Shown piece by piece: positions 1 through 11,511 of a DNA stretch of 64,000 bases. The notes beneath the pieces are model-generated. The model saw nothing but the letters and a program-made list of their open reading frames with translations. It had not been told where the DNA came from and searched no databases. Origin of the DNA: Trileptium ribeirensis (Eukaryota > Nematoda > Enoplea > Enoplida > Thoracostomopsidae); the NCBI GenBank assembly GCA_030248225.1, contig JASANE010018648.1, positions 16,394 through 80,393 of the forward strand, given 5' to 3'. Each line of letters begins with the position of its first letter. Positions within the stretch are counted from its first letter, which is position 1. A program made the position numbers and the translations under genes.

Positions 1-1100
1 TCAATGTTATAAAATAAAGTTGTTGTTGACAAAAAAAAAAAACAAAAAAAAACCAAAAAAAAAAAAAAAAAAAAAACAAAAACTCTCTCTTAACCACCTG
101 TTGGCATTCTTTCCCGGTGCGAGGGAATCGCGATAGACGAAGTTCCAACCCTCGCGTATTCTTTTCCGGTGCGCGTTACATAAGATAAGTGTAATTATAC
201 AGCTTAAATCTAAGGCCTTAGGTTTAGGTAATTAAATAGAATTACGGTGTATTTCTTTTCCGGATAATGTGTAGTAATCCCAAGAGGAACTAGTTAATTA
301 CTAAATAACTTAAACCATAAGATATAATAAATTTGGTGAAAGTGCGGAAACAGATCGGGTAAATAAAAAGCTGAACTGGATACTAAGTTGTCAGGAACTT
401 TAACAACTCAAAAAGAACTGCGCATTTGTTGTAATGTGCCTCATACTAAAACGTTTTATCAACAATAAATATTTTTACCTTCGACTTGGGTTCCGAATTT
501 TTTAAGGAAAGAGTGTTTAGAGGTAGACACGCCGCTTCGCCAAATACCTAGTCCTACCGACAGAACGCGTGCCATGCTCGCTGCCCCATCGGCATTCTAC
601 TGACCACACCTCGTTCCGCACAATCATCGGTGACACATTCCGTCCCCTTTTAAAATACGGATAGCCGTCATAAAAATTCCAATTCAACAATAGAAACTGT
701 TGTCGCAATAGAAACTGACTACCATGAAACAATACTTCCAATCATTAATTATCTGGGTTTGGACTGCTGAATGTCAGATCGCTTGCCAAGAAATCAGCGG
801 TTATCCGTAATGTAATAAATGCAAACAATTTACACTTGATAGCATTAACGGAAACTTCTAAGCGTCGCAGCAGCTCAGTTTCACTTCATCAATGTACTTC
901 CACGGACTTCTCAAATGCTGGGAAACCAAGACAGACTGGTCGTTGAACAGGTTTGGCCATAATCTATAGAACATATTTACAATATCAGGATCGGCATGAC
1001 ATTTCTTGACTTGAGTATAGAACTTTCGAGTTTATGTGTGGGACAAGAAAGCCCGATGTTCGTTCAGTAACTATATTAGTAGTTTATCGGCCTCTACAAA
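1..1100. repeat. A-rich tract followed by unassigned AT-rich DNA
   Basis: Bases about 30-85 are almost pure A with scattered C, a simple-sequence tract of the kind left by a poly(A)-tailed retroelement. From about 100 to 1100 I see no gene, RNA or clear repeat; the short ORFs there are AT-rich chance frames. Confidence 0.5.
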
Positions 1101-1129
1101 CACCATTGTCTGCATTTTACATTGACTTC

Positions 1130-2490
1130 ACTTCACAGATATATTGATAATTATTGCAGCTTATTCGCCAGATCTATTGATTATGGGCGACTTTAATATA
1201 CCCAGTATGACAGATGCATTTGACAATATCGTAATTATTTGGCTTAACTCATCATGTGAGAGAACAAACTCATGACCATGCGAACATCCTGGATCTAGTA
1301 ATGTCTGTCTCAAGTGGCACACTCCTGACAAAAGTTTTAGCAAGAGACTGTGCTGTCTCAGATCACCGTTTAATCATAATCAATATAAACTGTAACGCTA
1401 ACATCACAAGACAAACAACTAGGTGCCATTCACTATTGGAACTAAGCACTTATTGACGCTGATGCCTTTCAGACTGCTTTTTCTAACTTTCGATGCCCTT
1501 GCATGGATTTTTAGACGGCCGAGTCAACTACTTTTATGATTCATCCGATCCAATCCAGAACAATTCAAGATCGCCTTGATTCACCTTGGTATGATACGGA
1601 ATGCCAACCAACGAAGACAGTTCTCAGGCGGTGCGAACGTTCCTGGCGACGATCACAGTGTCAACTTGTCAGACAAAACTATGAAAATTAAAAGAAACTC
1701 TATCGACGGCTGTGTCAGCAACAATTGAACAATCATTGGAAGATTAAAATAGATACAGTTAGCAATAATAAAAAATGGAACCTCATAAACGCTATGTTCA
1801 ACCGGAAAAGTCAACCACATGTGTCACCAGGACCGCTTCGACGTATTTGCTACTTATTTTCTAAACAAGATAATTTCTATTCGATCACATTTTCCTTCAT
1901 CACAACAAATGTTACCATCAGCGACTTACCAGGGTTCCAAATTGCAGCCGAGTCCTGTGCCCGAAGAATTCATCGCAACTCTTATCACACAAAGGAATTC
2001 TAAAAGTTGCGCACTATATGTCCTGCCACCAGCAGTAATAAAGAAGTTTGCTATTGTCCTGGCTCGGCCAATTGCTTCACTTATCAACGAATCTATTGAC
2101 GCGGAAGTTGTTTGCAATAAGGAAAAGGCACCAATCACCCATCCTCGAGTTAAGCGTCCAAATGCCGATATTAATGACATGAATAATTTTCGTGCAATTC
2201 CAAATATCTCCTTCCTTGCCAAAATCATGGAACGGGTAGTGATGGGAAAGCTGATGAGCCACTTAGAAAGAAACGACCACATTCCCAAATTCCAGTCTTA
2301 ATATGGCAAAGTTCAATCCACAGAGACTGCATTGGTCAAAATTTGCAGCGATATTCAGATAGCATTTGCAAGAAAACAAGTGTCTGCTCATGAGCCTGGA
2401 CCTATCTGCTGCTTTCGATACAATTGATCATACGATGATGCTCCAACGACTTCACGACGTCGAAGTGTCACCTTCGTCATTGACATTATT
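1130..2490 (+). mobile_element. Decayed non-LTR retrotransposon (CR1/L2/Jockey-like LINE), endonuclease plus reverse transcriptase remnants
   Basis: Reading across several frames on the + strand gives, in the correct family order, an endonuclease motif IMGDFNIP near 1180-1200, the endonuclease C-terminal motif SDHRLII near 1358-1380, the RT N-terminal block FRAIPNISFLAKIMERV near 2188-2240 followed by HIPKFQS and STETALVK, and the catalytic block LDLSAAFDTIDH near 2397-2432. This order (AP-type endonuclease, then RT) is that of CR1/L2/Jockey LINEs, which copy by target-primed reverse transcription. Stops and frame changes (for example the stop directly after the FQS motif at about 2300) show it is dead. 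The later RT blocks and 3' end are missing; a different dispersed repeat begins at 2498. The exact clade is not resolved. Confidence 0.85.
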
Positions 2491-2497
2491 GGTTTTT

Positions 2498-2850
2498 TGA
2501 AACTTTAAAGAGACTGAGGAAACTAATGTTTATTTATCGATCAATATGTCGGGCCTTGAACACCCAGAGCAAAAATGTCTTCCATTATACACCTTTGTGT
2601 ATATTGCATCAAACTGAATGTTTACAACACATGGAGTGTAGAATATAAACACTTTAGCCCTGTCTCCAGTCGCTTCCCTTAACTATACATAGGTAGAGTT
2701 ACATGTTGTTTTGTAGGAAACTGGAAATTATTGGCTTGTATAGTTCTAAGAGAAAACAATAGAAGGTAATTTTCTAATCAGTCGTCAGAGACGCTGCTTA
2801 GGCTAGCGTTGGGCAACCGGTGCACGTCAGTTATATGACAACCTGATAAA
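2498..2850. repeat. Dispersed repeat, copy 1 of 2 in the window
   Basis: About 340 bp, starting with GAAACTTTAAAGAG and containing TTAGGCTAGCGTTGGGCAAC near its end, is matched in the same orientation at 20311-20650 with roughly 80 percent identity by eye. Both copies are non-coding. It abuts the truncated LINE but recurs without it, so it is a separate family. Confidence 0.75.
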
Positions 2851-3984
2851 ATTTTGATTGTACGATCACCCCAACCCTGCAGTTTAAACATTAGTAGTAG
2901 CAAAACATCATTTATAGCTTAATAGAGGCAGAATTGTCGTTTCAGATACTCCTGCTTTTGTATCCAATATTCGTTTACACTATTGACTATCGATTTATGA
3001 GCGAGCTAGTAGCGTGCTAACAAAAACAACCTACAAAATTTCTGAATAAAATTTTAATTTCTCACGAGCATGTTGCGAGGGTCCAACGACTGAGCAATGG
3101 TCAATTGTGCGGTTACTATATTTTGAGTCTTGTGGGATCCATTCAATAATCCGTTGTTGTGACCAAATTAGGGGAGGTACTGAATTGCTGATGCTAATGC
3201 CAGTATTTTGGTCCCGGTTCAAATACAAATCCTGAAATATTGCGACATTTTGATCATGACACAGGCCTCCTTCGCGAAGCTATATTTTAATACCAAAACG
3301 TTGTAGACTTGAAAAGTCAAGATAGTTTAGTTAGCAGTGATGCCTAACCAGCTAATCCACTGGTCCGGACAACTATTAATTTGATGTAGACTGGTCTGTC
3401 AGGACTGCACATTTATCTGGCTTCTTCACTGTAGGGATCAGGAACCTGGCATTTTTTGGTGCTCCTGGCAAAAAACGTTGCCAAAAGGTTGGGGTGCCCT
3501 TGCAAAATTTTGGCTCCCCCAGTAAAAACATCACCAGGCAAGATAAAAACTTGGCAAATATATCTCTTTGCGATGTTAAAATAGTAATTTCAGCAAAAAA
3601 TTTGCTTAAACATTGTTTTTAACGTCTTAAGAGTTGTTTTGCACCGTTTCAGATGCCACTTCTTACTAAATTTTAGCGTTTTTCTTGAAAAATAGTAAAG
3701 TATTAAAAAATTTTATGTTTCAACCCCCAACTCCCAGGGGGCTACGAATTCATGTCCCCTGGCAAAATTTTCAGCAAATGGAGAAACCAGTAACCAGTTT
3801 TTCGAAAATTGAATAACAAACTTAACGATTACGGGAGATATCTTAAATTTGTTACTTTATATTAAGATTATCTTCCAGCGTTTATCTTTACTCCTAGTCT
3901 TATCCACGCCTTTATCCTTCATTTTAGGTTTACAAAATCTCTTTAATCGTTTCAGTAGCTTCCTAAATCTATATCTGTTTTGTT
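2850..3984. other. Unassigned DNA with a decayed repeat at about 3430-3790
   Basis: No gene is recognised. The part at about 3430-3790 has runs such as CCTGGCAAAA and GGGGGCTACGAATTC and resembles, loosely, the repeat seen at 7138-7850 and 24530-24910. The last ~100 bases lead into the GDE1 start codon; an in-frame TAA at 3964-3966 shows that the ATG at 3985 is the first Met of that frame. Confidence 0.4.
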
Positions 3985-4248
3985 ATGGGTATAGCGTTTG
4001 ACGCCCAAGATGCACTTCACGTCTTCTCACTGTCATTTGTCATAACGCAAATTCTTTCATTAAGCTTTAAAAGCGGCGTTGTGTTATCAGTTTTTGCCCT
4101 CGCCAATATTGCAATTGTTGTTTATTGGTTTAGTCTACCAAAATGTCCAGCCGAAGTCGTAGCTGCGTTCTTAGAAGGAGTTAAAGTTGGTGCACATCGT
4201 GGCGGCGCCGAAGATGCTCCAGAAAATACAATAGCCGCATTTCATCAG
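3985..4248 (+). CDS. GDE1: Glycerophosphodiester phosphodiesterase 1 (GDE1), exon 1
   Basis: First coding exon of a membrane glycerophosphodiester phosphodiesterase, which hydrolyses glycerophosphodiesters (in animals glycerophosphoinositol and glycerophospho-N-acylethanolamines) to glycerol 3-phosphate and an alcohol. The exon encodes 88 residues: a hydrophobic N-terminus (about residues 11-50) that can form one or two membrane segments, then the catalytic start GAHRGG with His71 and Arg72, and DAPENT with Glu80, the GDPD active-site signature in its GDE1 form (DAPEN rather than the GENLEN form of GDE4/GDE7). The start is the first ATG after an in-frame TAA at 3964. The exon ends ...TTTCATCAG followed by GTATTT, a good donor, in phase 0. 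It joins in frame to the exon at 8062. Upstream non-coding exons cannot be excluded. Confidence 0.9.
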
Positions 4249-5037
4249 GTATTTACATCCAATGTATATACTTAAACCATTTTTATAAAGCTAATTGTTC
4301 TGGTTTACATAGTTTTTTGCTTTAGCCGTGTTTAACCAAACTTAGTTTTAATTTTGATAGTTGTTGGCTCAGCTTCGAGGAATTTTACTTCTGCCTCCGC
4401 AACAGGTGCAGTTCTAAAAGTAATTGAATTCTGAATATAGCGGATGAAATGAACGAAGCGAAGAATTCTTGTTAAATTTGAATGACAACGTCCTTTATGG
4501 GATTTTTTCGGATGACACACATAACTTAACTTTGCTGAGCGGATTAATACGCGATATAGCTCATTTGAAAGCTTGAAATCCGTAGTTGTGTCATTCAGTT
4601 AAGCGCGAGTCCGGATTCCAATATCAGACTTAAAGGGTGTTTAAAGTGTGTGGGTCGCGTAGCGAAGGGACCTAAAAATCACTTATTATAATTTATTATA
4701 TATCTCCACAAACGGTGTAGATAGCTATGTCAATTTGGGTTCATTTTATAGATCAAGTAAGCCTCTATAAAACTATAAAATGCTATTTTTTCAGGTTGTG
4801 CGATTTGGTTAAAAGCAATATTTTTGATGAGACCCAAAATACACGAAAAAGCACTATCTCCGTAACTGCTCGATCTATGTGGACGTTATTGGTCGCATTT
4901 TGTAGAGCAATTCATGCAAGGTTTGCAGCGATTTTTATTTGCGCTGCATGATTTTGTCAAAACGGGTTTTTGAATGGACCCAAGGGAGCGAGAATGCACG
5001 TAAACGACAATATCTCTTCAACCGCTCCACCTATATA
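4249..5037. other. GDE1 intron 1, part without recognised features
   Basis: Intronic sequence between exon 1 and the nested transposon block. Degenerate direct repeats of a phrase like CGTAACTGCTC..ATGTGGAC occur near 4850-5035, but I cannot define an element. Confidence 0.5.
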
Positions 5038-5217
5038 TGGCCTGTCCGCAGCCCTCCGATAAGTGTAGAGTGAACTTCACGGGGGCGACCATGTTCATTA
5101 TCGAATAAAATCTTAAAGTGGGGGATAAATTTTGTTTAAAGATACTAAATGTTTTCATGTAGTTTTTTTGACGTGCATGTAAAAACGACGTTTTAGTATT
5201 AGAAATAGTGGTAATTA

Positions 5218-5907
5218 TGCATGAGTAAACTTAAGCTGCGCCATTTACCATCCTCTTTTGTCAAAAGCTGTTGGCATTCAGTTGTTCACTGAATACAAAT
5301 TTCATTTTTGCATTAAAGAACAGAAATTAGTCCGTTCCATATTTCATACACTTTAATTGGAAAATGTTGGCGAACACATTAGTGTTGAAGTACAGGGGCC
5401 GAATTGCATTCGCTAATGGCGTTATGGAACAGAAATGCGTCGAAATCTGATACTGGCCTGTCCACAGTGGGGGCACCCCCCACTTTCCAAATACCCCATG
5501 TCCGCCCCCCACTCTGCCGAAGCCCACTTTGTTCAAGTAATTCCAAAACTTTTTAATGTCTGAAAATTTATGTTTTTTGTTTGCCAATTGTTTTTTTAAA
5601 AGTTAATTATTTATCACTATTTATAATGCTAAAATATCGTTTTTTAGCTTGAAAATGCATTCACGTTCACGGCAGTAAAAATGCATGAAAATATGGAAAT
5701 ATTTAGTATTTTTAAGCAAAATTTATCCTCCACTTTTAATTTTGCTCCGAGAATGGACATTGGGCCCCTGAAGTTTTTCCCCTTACTTTTCGGAGGGCTG
5801 TAAACAGGTCAGTGATACGGCTATTGAAATTCGAGTTGTTCTGTAACAACGTTTTGTACATGGTGTCAAGAGAATGGTTGGAGACGCATTTTAAGTTTGC
5901 TCTTGCA
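5218..5907. mobile_element. Harbinger-like MITE 'H1', inserted in E2 and itself interrupted
   Basis: Terminal inverted repeats TGCATGAGTAAACTTAAG (left) and the complement of GCATTTTAAGTTTGCTCTTGCA (right) are flanked by TTA at 5215-5217 and 5908-5910. The intact E2 copy at 8301-8668 has the uninterrupted site (a single TTA at 8493-8495), which confirms a 3-bp TTA target duplication, the hallmark of the PIF/Harbinger superfamily. Without the insertion at 5454-5813 the element is about 325 bp, close to the 311-bp copy at 22587-22897. It has no coding capacity. Confidence 0.8.
5454..5813 (-). mobile_element. MITE family 'E2', second copy nested inside H1
   Basis: 360 bp with ends TGGCCTGTCCACAG and ...CTGTAAACAGGTCAGT, reverse orientation relative to the outer E2 copy. 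It is flanked by GATAC at 5449-5453 and 5814-5818. The H1 copy at 22587-22897 has the empty site with a single GATAC at 22800-22804. A 5-bp duplication is also seen for the 8301-8668 copy (GAGTG). Confidence 0.8.
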
Positions 5908-6054
5908 TTAATGTTTAAAAACCATTTTGCATACGAAAAACATAAATTTTAAGATATAAAAAAGATTCGATTTAGTTGAACATTGTAGGTTTCGGCCGAG
6001 CACGGGGGATTTGGAAAGTGGTGTCCCAGCCCTCCTCCCTGGTAGACAGGCCAG

Positions 6055-7137
6055 AATATTTGTGTTATTGATGTCATTTTGTAAAGCAATACACTTATTG
6101 TTCGACATCGTGAGTCTAAATGGGCCGTAAGCGATAATATATATCTTGAACTATTTAAGCAACATGGCTAATATTCGACTTGTTCGTACCTTGATGCTCA
6201 ATATATCCGTGCACGTCTCGCTAAATTATATGTTCAACTCTCAGAATTCGTCACCTTGTCGATAAAACATGCTACAAGCTTTATTCGAGTACGGAATTCC
6301 TTAACAGTTACGCTGTAATACTGTAGACAGCTGATGATAGTCTCTCTTGAGCATGACGGTAACTGGTAGAAAACATTATTTGGCTACACGATTTGCCTAA
6401 TCGGGCATAACGACTTAGATGATTATAGATTGAAGAACAGACTTCACAAGACTTGTGGAACACTAGACTATATTTGCACATTCCATATTATTATCACATC
6501 TCTCAACTGTAGCTGTACAATTGGGGCAAAACGTGTATATACCGGGTGGTAATCGGAATTCTGTTTGGTGAAAGTTCCGTCTGCTGTTCTGGCAAAAAAC
6601 GAAGTCCATAGCTGGGTCGGTAACTAGAATGGAGCCAAGATTTCCAGGATTACTACAGAATAGCTCAATTACTTTTTATAAATTTATGACAGCAGCTTCC
6701 GCTTTTGTTCAGATTTACCAGTTCGTGTTTTCGCTACTTTAAGTAGAATAAATGCTTGCCGCAGAATTTCTTTATGTATATATATAATCCTGTAGGACAT
6801 GTTCCAACTGACCCTGTATTTGAGGCTGCATAGTTTAGGGCCACCCGCGAGAACCTCGGACAGGCATAATTTTTTCACGTTGTAAGGTCCTAAGACATAC
6901 CGCTTTGGATACACATCATTTAAATACAATTGCTTTCATCGTATCGACACACCACGAAAATCTATTGACTGATTAATTCTCTACGTATATACTACTAAAT
7001 TGAAAACTCGTCAGAATTTGTCAATTTTTATTGCAGAAATTTAGCAGTTCAGCTTTATGCGGCGCTTCACAGAGTGAACGACAAAACCCAGTGTACGCGT
7101 TTAAAATTATGAAGCAAACTGAATCAAAGTGTTAAAT
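6055..7137. other. GDE1 intron 1, no recognised features
   Basis: AT-rich intronic DNA. The ORFs here have no recognisable domain and no coding character that I can see. Confidence 0.5.
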
Positions 7138-7850
7138 AAAAGTCTAAGCCTCTGGGTTCTCCAAATTGTTCGGAGGGTCCCCGGTTCGTTCTCCTTGACA
7201 AAAATTTTTGCTCCTCGCGTCTTGGCAAATGTTTGTTTCCAATCTTTACAAAGTACATAAAATTTGATATCAAAATTTATACTAAAATTCCGTGCTGAAG
7301 CAAAAAATTTAGCAAATTTACTCAAAATCGTTTTTCCTTCCATCAAAAGCATTGTGGCAATGTCAAGGGTGTGCCAGGAATTTTGAAAGGGGGTGGGGGG
7401 TCGCGGCCCACAGTGGGTACCTAAAAGAGGGGTCGCGCTCGGAAATGTAAAAGCGGGGTCCGGAATTGGTATATTAAGGACGCCATAAACAAGTTAAAAA
7501 TGCAACTGTAGCCAAAATAGCGAATTTTTATATAAAAATATGAAGTTTGGCCAAAAATGCGGTTGAAAGTATATAATTGTTTTCTAGTGCGAAAGAGGGT
7601 AGTTTTAGGACAATTTCCGACATGACTTTCAACCGGAATCATTCAGAAAAAATTTTTAGGGTTGAACCAAAAGGGGGGGTTGCGACCCCCGCACCCCCCC
7701 CAACCCCCGGCTACGCCCTTGGGTAATGTTTCTGAGACGATTTCTACAGTTTTCCTGTTGGAAAAATGCCCCGTGACAAAATCTGATGCATCCCTTGGAA
7801 CCAGAGAGGCTCCGATACATTCTCTTTGGCAAAGTCTTCAGCGAATGGAC
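7138..7850 (-). repeat. Dispersed repeat 'R3' split by a hAT-like MITE
   Basis: The two halves (about 7138-7363 and 7722-7850) match, in reverse orientation, the continuous copy at about 24530-24910, sharing phrases such as AAAGTACATAAAATTT and TGGAAAAATGCCCC. Runs of C and G at the edges and absence of an ORF suggest a non-coding mobile repeat of unknown class. Confidence 0.65.
7364..7721. mobile_element. hAT-like MITE with 8-bp target duplication
   Basis: 358 bp starting CAAGGGTGTGCCAGG and ending CCGGCTACGCCCTTG, imperfect terminal inverted repeats of the form CAAGGGYGTRSCC. Flanks are GGCAATGT (7356-7363) and GGTAATGT (7722-7729), an 8-bp duplication with one mismatch. The unoccupied site exists in the R3 copy at 24661-24680. 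TIR style and 8-bp duplication fit the hAT superfamily. The G/C runs inside are part of the element, not a gene. Confidence 0.75.
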
Positions 7851-8061
7851 ACCCACAGTCCGTCGGTCGCCCCAACACGCAAGGAGACTTGGTTACAGCC
7901 ATACAAGTTTCTGCAGAATCATCTTCATCAACCAATAACGGCTCTTCAAGTCTTTATGACAACTTTTATTACGTTACAGAAATGTTATTGGTTTCCAGAG
8001 GCAATGTCAGAGACATCTATGGCTGACGTAAGCTCGGATTAAGACTTGAAATTTACTTCAG

Positions 8062-8240
8062 GCGATTGATCTCGGGGTGGACGCGATTGAACTAGATCTT
8101 TCGTTTACTCGCGACAATGTACCCGTTGCTTTTCACGACGAGAGTGTCGACCGTGTCACCGATGGTACCGGGCGACTCGAGGATTTGACTTGGGATTTTG
8201 TCCAACGTCTGAACGCGGCACACCATTTCGAGAAGAAAAA
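8062..8240 (+). CDS. GDE1: GDE1 exon 2
   Basis: Continues the phosphodiesterase in phase 0 after acceptor TTTACTTCAG. The translation contains GVDAIELDLSFTRD, with Glu98 and Asp100 of the metal-binding E-x-D pair, PVAFHD with the second catalytic His113, and VDRVTDGTGRLEDLT, which is diagnostic for GDE1-type enzymes (family consensus VDRTTDGTGRL). The exon ends ...GAGAAGAAAAA before GTCAGC, a weaker donor that leaves phase 2; it fits exactly the phase of the exon at 12237. An E2 MITE sits 61 bp downstream of this donor. Confidence 0.9.
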
Positions 8241-8300
8241 GTCAGCAGTTTTCAATACGATTATTTTTGTGCAGTTAGGCATAACTGTCTGACGCGAGTG

Positions 8301-8668
8301 CTGGCCTGTCCACAGCCCTCCGAAAAGTGAATGGACTTCGAGGGGCCCCATGTTCATGCTCGGGGGAAAATTAAAAGTGGAGGATAAATTTTGCTTAAAA
8401 ATACTAAATATTTCCATATTTTCATGCATTTTTACTACCGTAAAGGTATTTTCAAGCTAAAAACGATATTTTAGCATTAGAAATAGTGGTAATTAATGTT
8501 TCAAAACAATTTGCAAACGAAAACAAATTATTAAGACATAAAAAATTTTTGGAATTAGTTGAACATGGGGGTTTAGGCCGAGTGAGGGGGACAGACATGG
8601 GGAAAAATCTCACGAACATAGGGGGATTTGGAAAGTGGGGGTCCCCCCACCCCCTGTAGTCAGGCCAG
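8301..8668 (+). mobile_element. MITE family 'E2', intact copy with 5-bp target duplication
   Basis: 368 bp with TIRs CTGGCCTGTCCACAG and the complement of CTGTAGTCAGGCCAG, flanked by GAGTG at 8296-8300 and 8669-8673. This copy is uninterrupted and serves as the empty-site reference for the H1 insertion at 5218-5907. No ORF; superfamily not determined from a 5-bp duplication alone. Confidence 0.85.
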
Positions 8669-9469
8669 GAGTGTTACCAGTATTTGAGTACGAATCTCTC
8701 AACCAATGGTCTAAAGTATTTTGTTGCTTCTCAAGCCACGAATCACTGGTTCTTCGAGGCTTCCGGAGAAGACTCAATATAGAGTGCTATAGCTCTCAAG
8801 AAGGTTTAGAAATAAGTTTTTGGACCTAGTTACTCAGTAAGTAGGTTTACATGGGTGATTTTGGTATCAGTCGGCGAACCTCGTGGAAATGAGTTGACTG
8901 GTGCCTAATACGACCGGATCCGGTCATTTCTTCCTGCGATAGCGAAAAATGTTGACTTCAAAATTTAGATTTCGCGTTTTTGCCTTTTTCCCCCAAGCAC
9001 TAACTTGCCGTCGATATTGCCTGATGATGTTGAATTTGATACAATTCGAAATAATAGCGCGCATACTTGACAGATGTAACATGTCTTCTGTCTGGAGTTA
9101 TCTCCGAAAACCCGGCTAAATTTGGCTCATTTTCGGCAAATAAGTCGGGACGCTTTTCATTTCAATAAGTTCACTTTTGAAGGTGCACAATTTTTTGCTG
9201 TTTTTGAACCCATTCTCTGCTTGAACCAAAATCTTGTCAAACAAACAAAATATTTTTGTTAGCGTATAGGTACAATGGATCAAATTAAAAATTTTTTATT
9301 CTATCATTAAAAATGATGAACTATTTTCGTGTTAAACATGACCCTACGCGTTTTTTGACTTATTTTGGTCATTTTTCACGATTTACGGAAATTGAGTGGC
9401 TATATATCTCGCGAAGCATGAAAAAATAGAAAAAAATCCCCCTAGGTGGTTGTTTGTGATTTATGATTT

Positions 9470-10650
9470 GGGCCGACTTAGACCGTTTTTGGTCCAAACT
9501 TTCTAGTTCGCGACCTTTGAGCTACTGTTCACCCTTATCCCGCCTTTCTGGTGTCTATTGGAGCCTCTGTAGGCTGCCTGGCACTCCATTCGGGACCCAC
9601 CACGATAGCTGAAAAACCTAAAATTGCAACTTTTTGTCAAGTTTAGGTATTTGGATCCCGTTTTTTGATCCAAACTTGCTAGTTGGCCGTCATTGAGCTA
9701 CTTTGCACCTATTTTCGCGTCTCTGGTATCTAGTAGAGCCCTTATGCTGCCTGGTGCCCCATCGGAACCCCTAGTATAGCTGAAAAGACTCAATTGCCAA
9801 TTTTTTGGTCAACTTTAGGTGTTTATCCCTTGTTTTTGGTCCAAACTTGGTAGGTTGCGGTCTCTGCACAACTTTCCCCCATATCAAGCCTCTTTTGTGG
9901 CCAGAGCACCCTTGTGGCTGTGTGGCACCACGTTAGAACCCTCTCTCGGATAGCTGAAAAACCTCAAATTATTATTTTTTTATCTAATTTAGGCGTTTAG
10001 ACCCGATGTTTTAACCCAAACTGGCGAGTTGGTGGCTTTTGAGCTTCTTTTCACTCATATCTCGCCTCTCTGGTGTCTCGCCTCGCTGCCGTTTTTGTCT
10101 GGTATCTCTCGGAACCCTCAAGTTAGCTGAAAATTCTCAAATTAGCATTGTTGGTCAAATTTAGACATTTAATCCCCGGTTTTTTGGTTTAAACTCGCTG
10201 GTTGGGGCCTTTAAGGTACTTTTCATCTATATACCACCTCTCTGGTGTCCAGCAGAGCACCTGTCACTGTCTGGTATCCCCATATGCACCCAACAATGTT
10301 TTAACCCAAACTGGCGAGTTGGTGGCTTTTGAGCTTCTTTTCACTCATATCTCGCCTCTCTGGTGTCTCGCCTCGCTGCCGTTTTTGTCTGGTATCTCTC
10401 GGAACCCTCAAGTTAGCTGAAAATTCTCAAATTAGCATTGTTGGTCAAATTTAGACATTTAATCCCCGGTTTTTTGGTTTAAACTCGCTGGTTGGGGCCT
10501 TTAAGGTACTTTTCATCTATATACCACCTCTCTGGTGTCCAGCAGAGCACCTGTCACTGTCTGGTATCCCCATATGCACCCAACAGTATAGTTGAGAAAC
10601 CTCAAATTACTATTTTTTGTTCGAAATTAGGTGTGTAGACCCGGTTTTAT
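9470..10650. repeat. Tandem array of ~172-bp units, with a perfect 290-bp tandem duplication
   Basis: Units begin near 9485, 9661, 9832, 10005 and 10176, each with the phrase TTTTGGTCCAAACT (or a variant) followed by GCCTCTCTGGTGTC and TAGCTGAAAAACCTCAAATT. Neighbouring units are about 65-80 percent alike by eye. Bases 10006-10295 are repeated without any difference at 10296-10585. No coding function is suggested; the ORF over the duplication is incidental. Confidence 0.9.
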
Positions 10651-11511
10651 TGATTAAAACTTGATATTTTACGGCATTGGAAGTAAACTTGCTATTTTAC
10701 AGCTTTGAAACCGAATTTTATCTAAATTCCTCATCTCTTGTTGGGTTCCGGTGACGCCCTGTTTGAGACTAGAGATCCATTGGGATACCTGAAATTCTCC
10801 AAATTGCCACTTTTGACAAATCTATGTATATATTTAGACCTGGTTTTAGGTTCGTAAAAAGTAAACGTAAAATCTAAAGTTAGGTCTGAGTCCATGCTTA
10901 GTCTTATAGTTAGTTGTATGTTAAACTTTTGGTTTACAGTTGACATTATGAGTAACTCTGCGTTTATCCTGTATATGGAGCTATAGTTCTACATATAAAA
11001 TGACAAGAACCTTGCACCACCCGTTTGTCCAAGATAACAGGTCAAGCGCGTGTTCTTAACTTATTATTTCTCTGCTGAAGTAGAAAGATAAAAATTATTT
11101 TTGAACCTTCTAAAGGTAATGCAGTGTTATTAAGACAAAATAATATAGATCTGGGAGATTTACAAGTACTATGTATTCCAGATATTGAGGCTACCAGCAA
11201 TAGTATTTTTATCGCGGTATGTTGCTTTCATAATGATCTCTATTTCAATTTCATAAATACATTTTTAATTGTATTTTCGGCATTTATCAATAAAATTTCT
11301 TTTATGTACAGTATATACGTAGATACTCTTAATTTTGCAACCGTACTTAGCCACGGTACCGCTCACGTAAAAAGGAGCGCAACAAACACTTGTTTTTGTT
11401 TGAATGAAAATTCAGGTTTGCTGTGAAGGCTTCAACGTTTTGCTTATTTTAGGTATTTTAGTGAGTTAAATAACGAAGGACAATTGTTATGATTGAAAAA
11501 GCATTTTTCAG

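Larger units (their letters stand above)
5038..6054 (+). mobile_element. MITE family 'E2', outer copy interrupted by another element
   Basis: Ends TGGCCTGTCCGCAGCCCTCC (left) and ...GTAGACAGGCCAG (right) match the terminal inverted repeats of the intact E2 copy at 8301-8668. Internal sequence also matches that copy, before and after the insertion at 5218-5907: AGAAATAGTGGTAATTA on the left, TAATGTTT and GGATTTGGAAAGTG on the right. Non-coding, so it must have been moved by another element's transposase. No clean target-site duplication is visible for this copy. Confidence 0.75.

Noticed and set aside
3150..3235. GGTTCAAATAC as a possible tRNA B box
   Set aside because: No A box at the right distance and no cloverleaf could be drawn.
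7656..7860. Proline-rich frame over the C-run near 7680-7715
   Set aside because: It is the GC-rich end of the hAT-like MITE and changes frame with homopolymer length.
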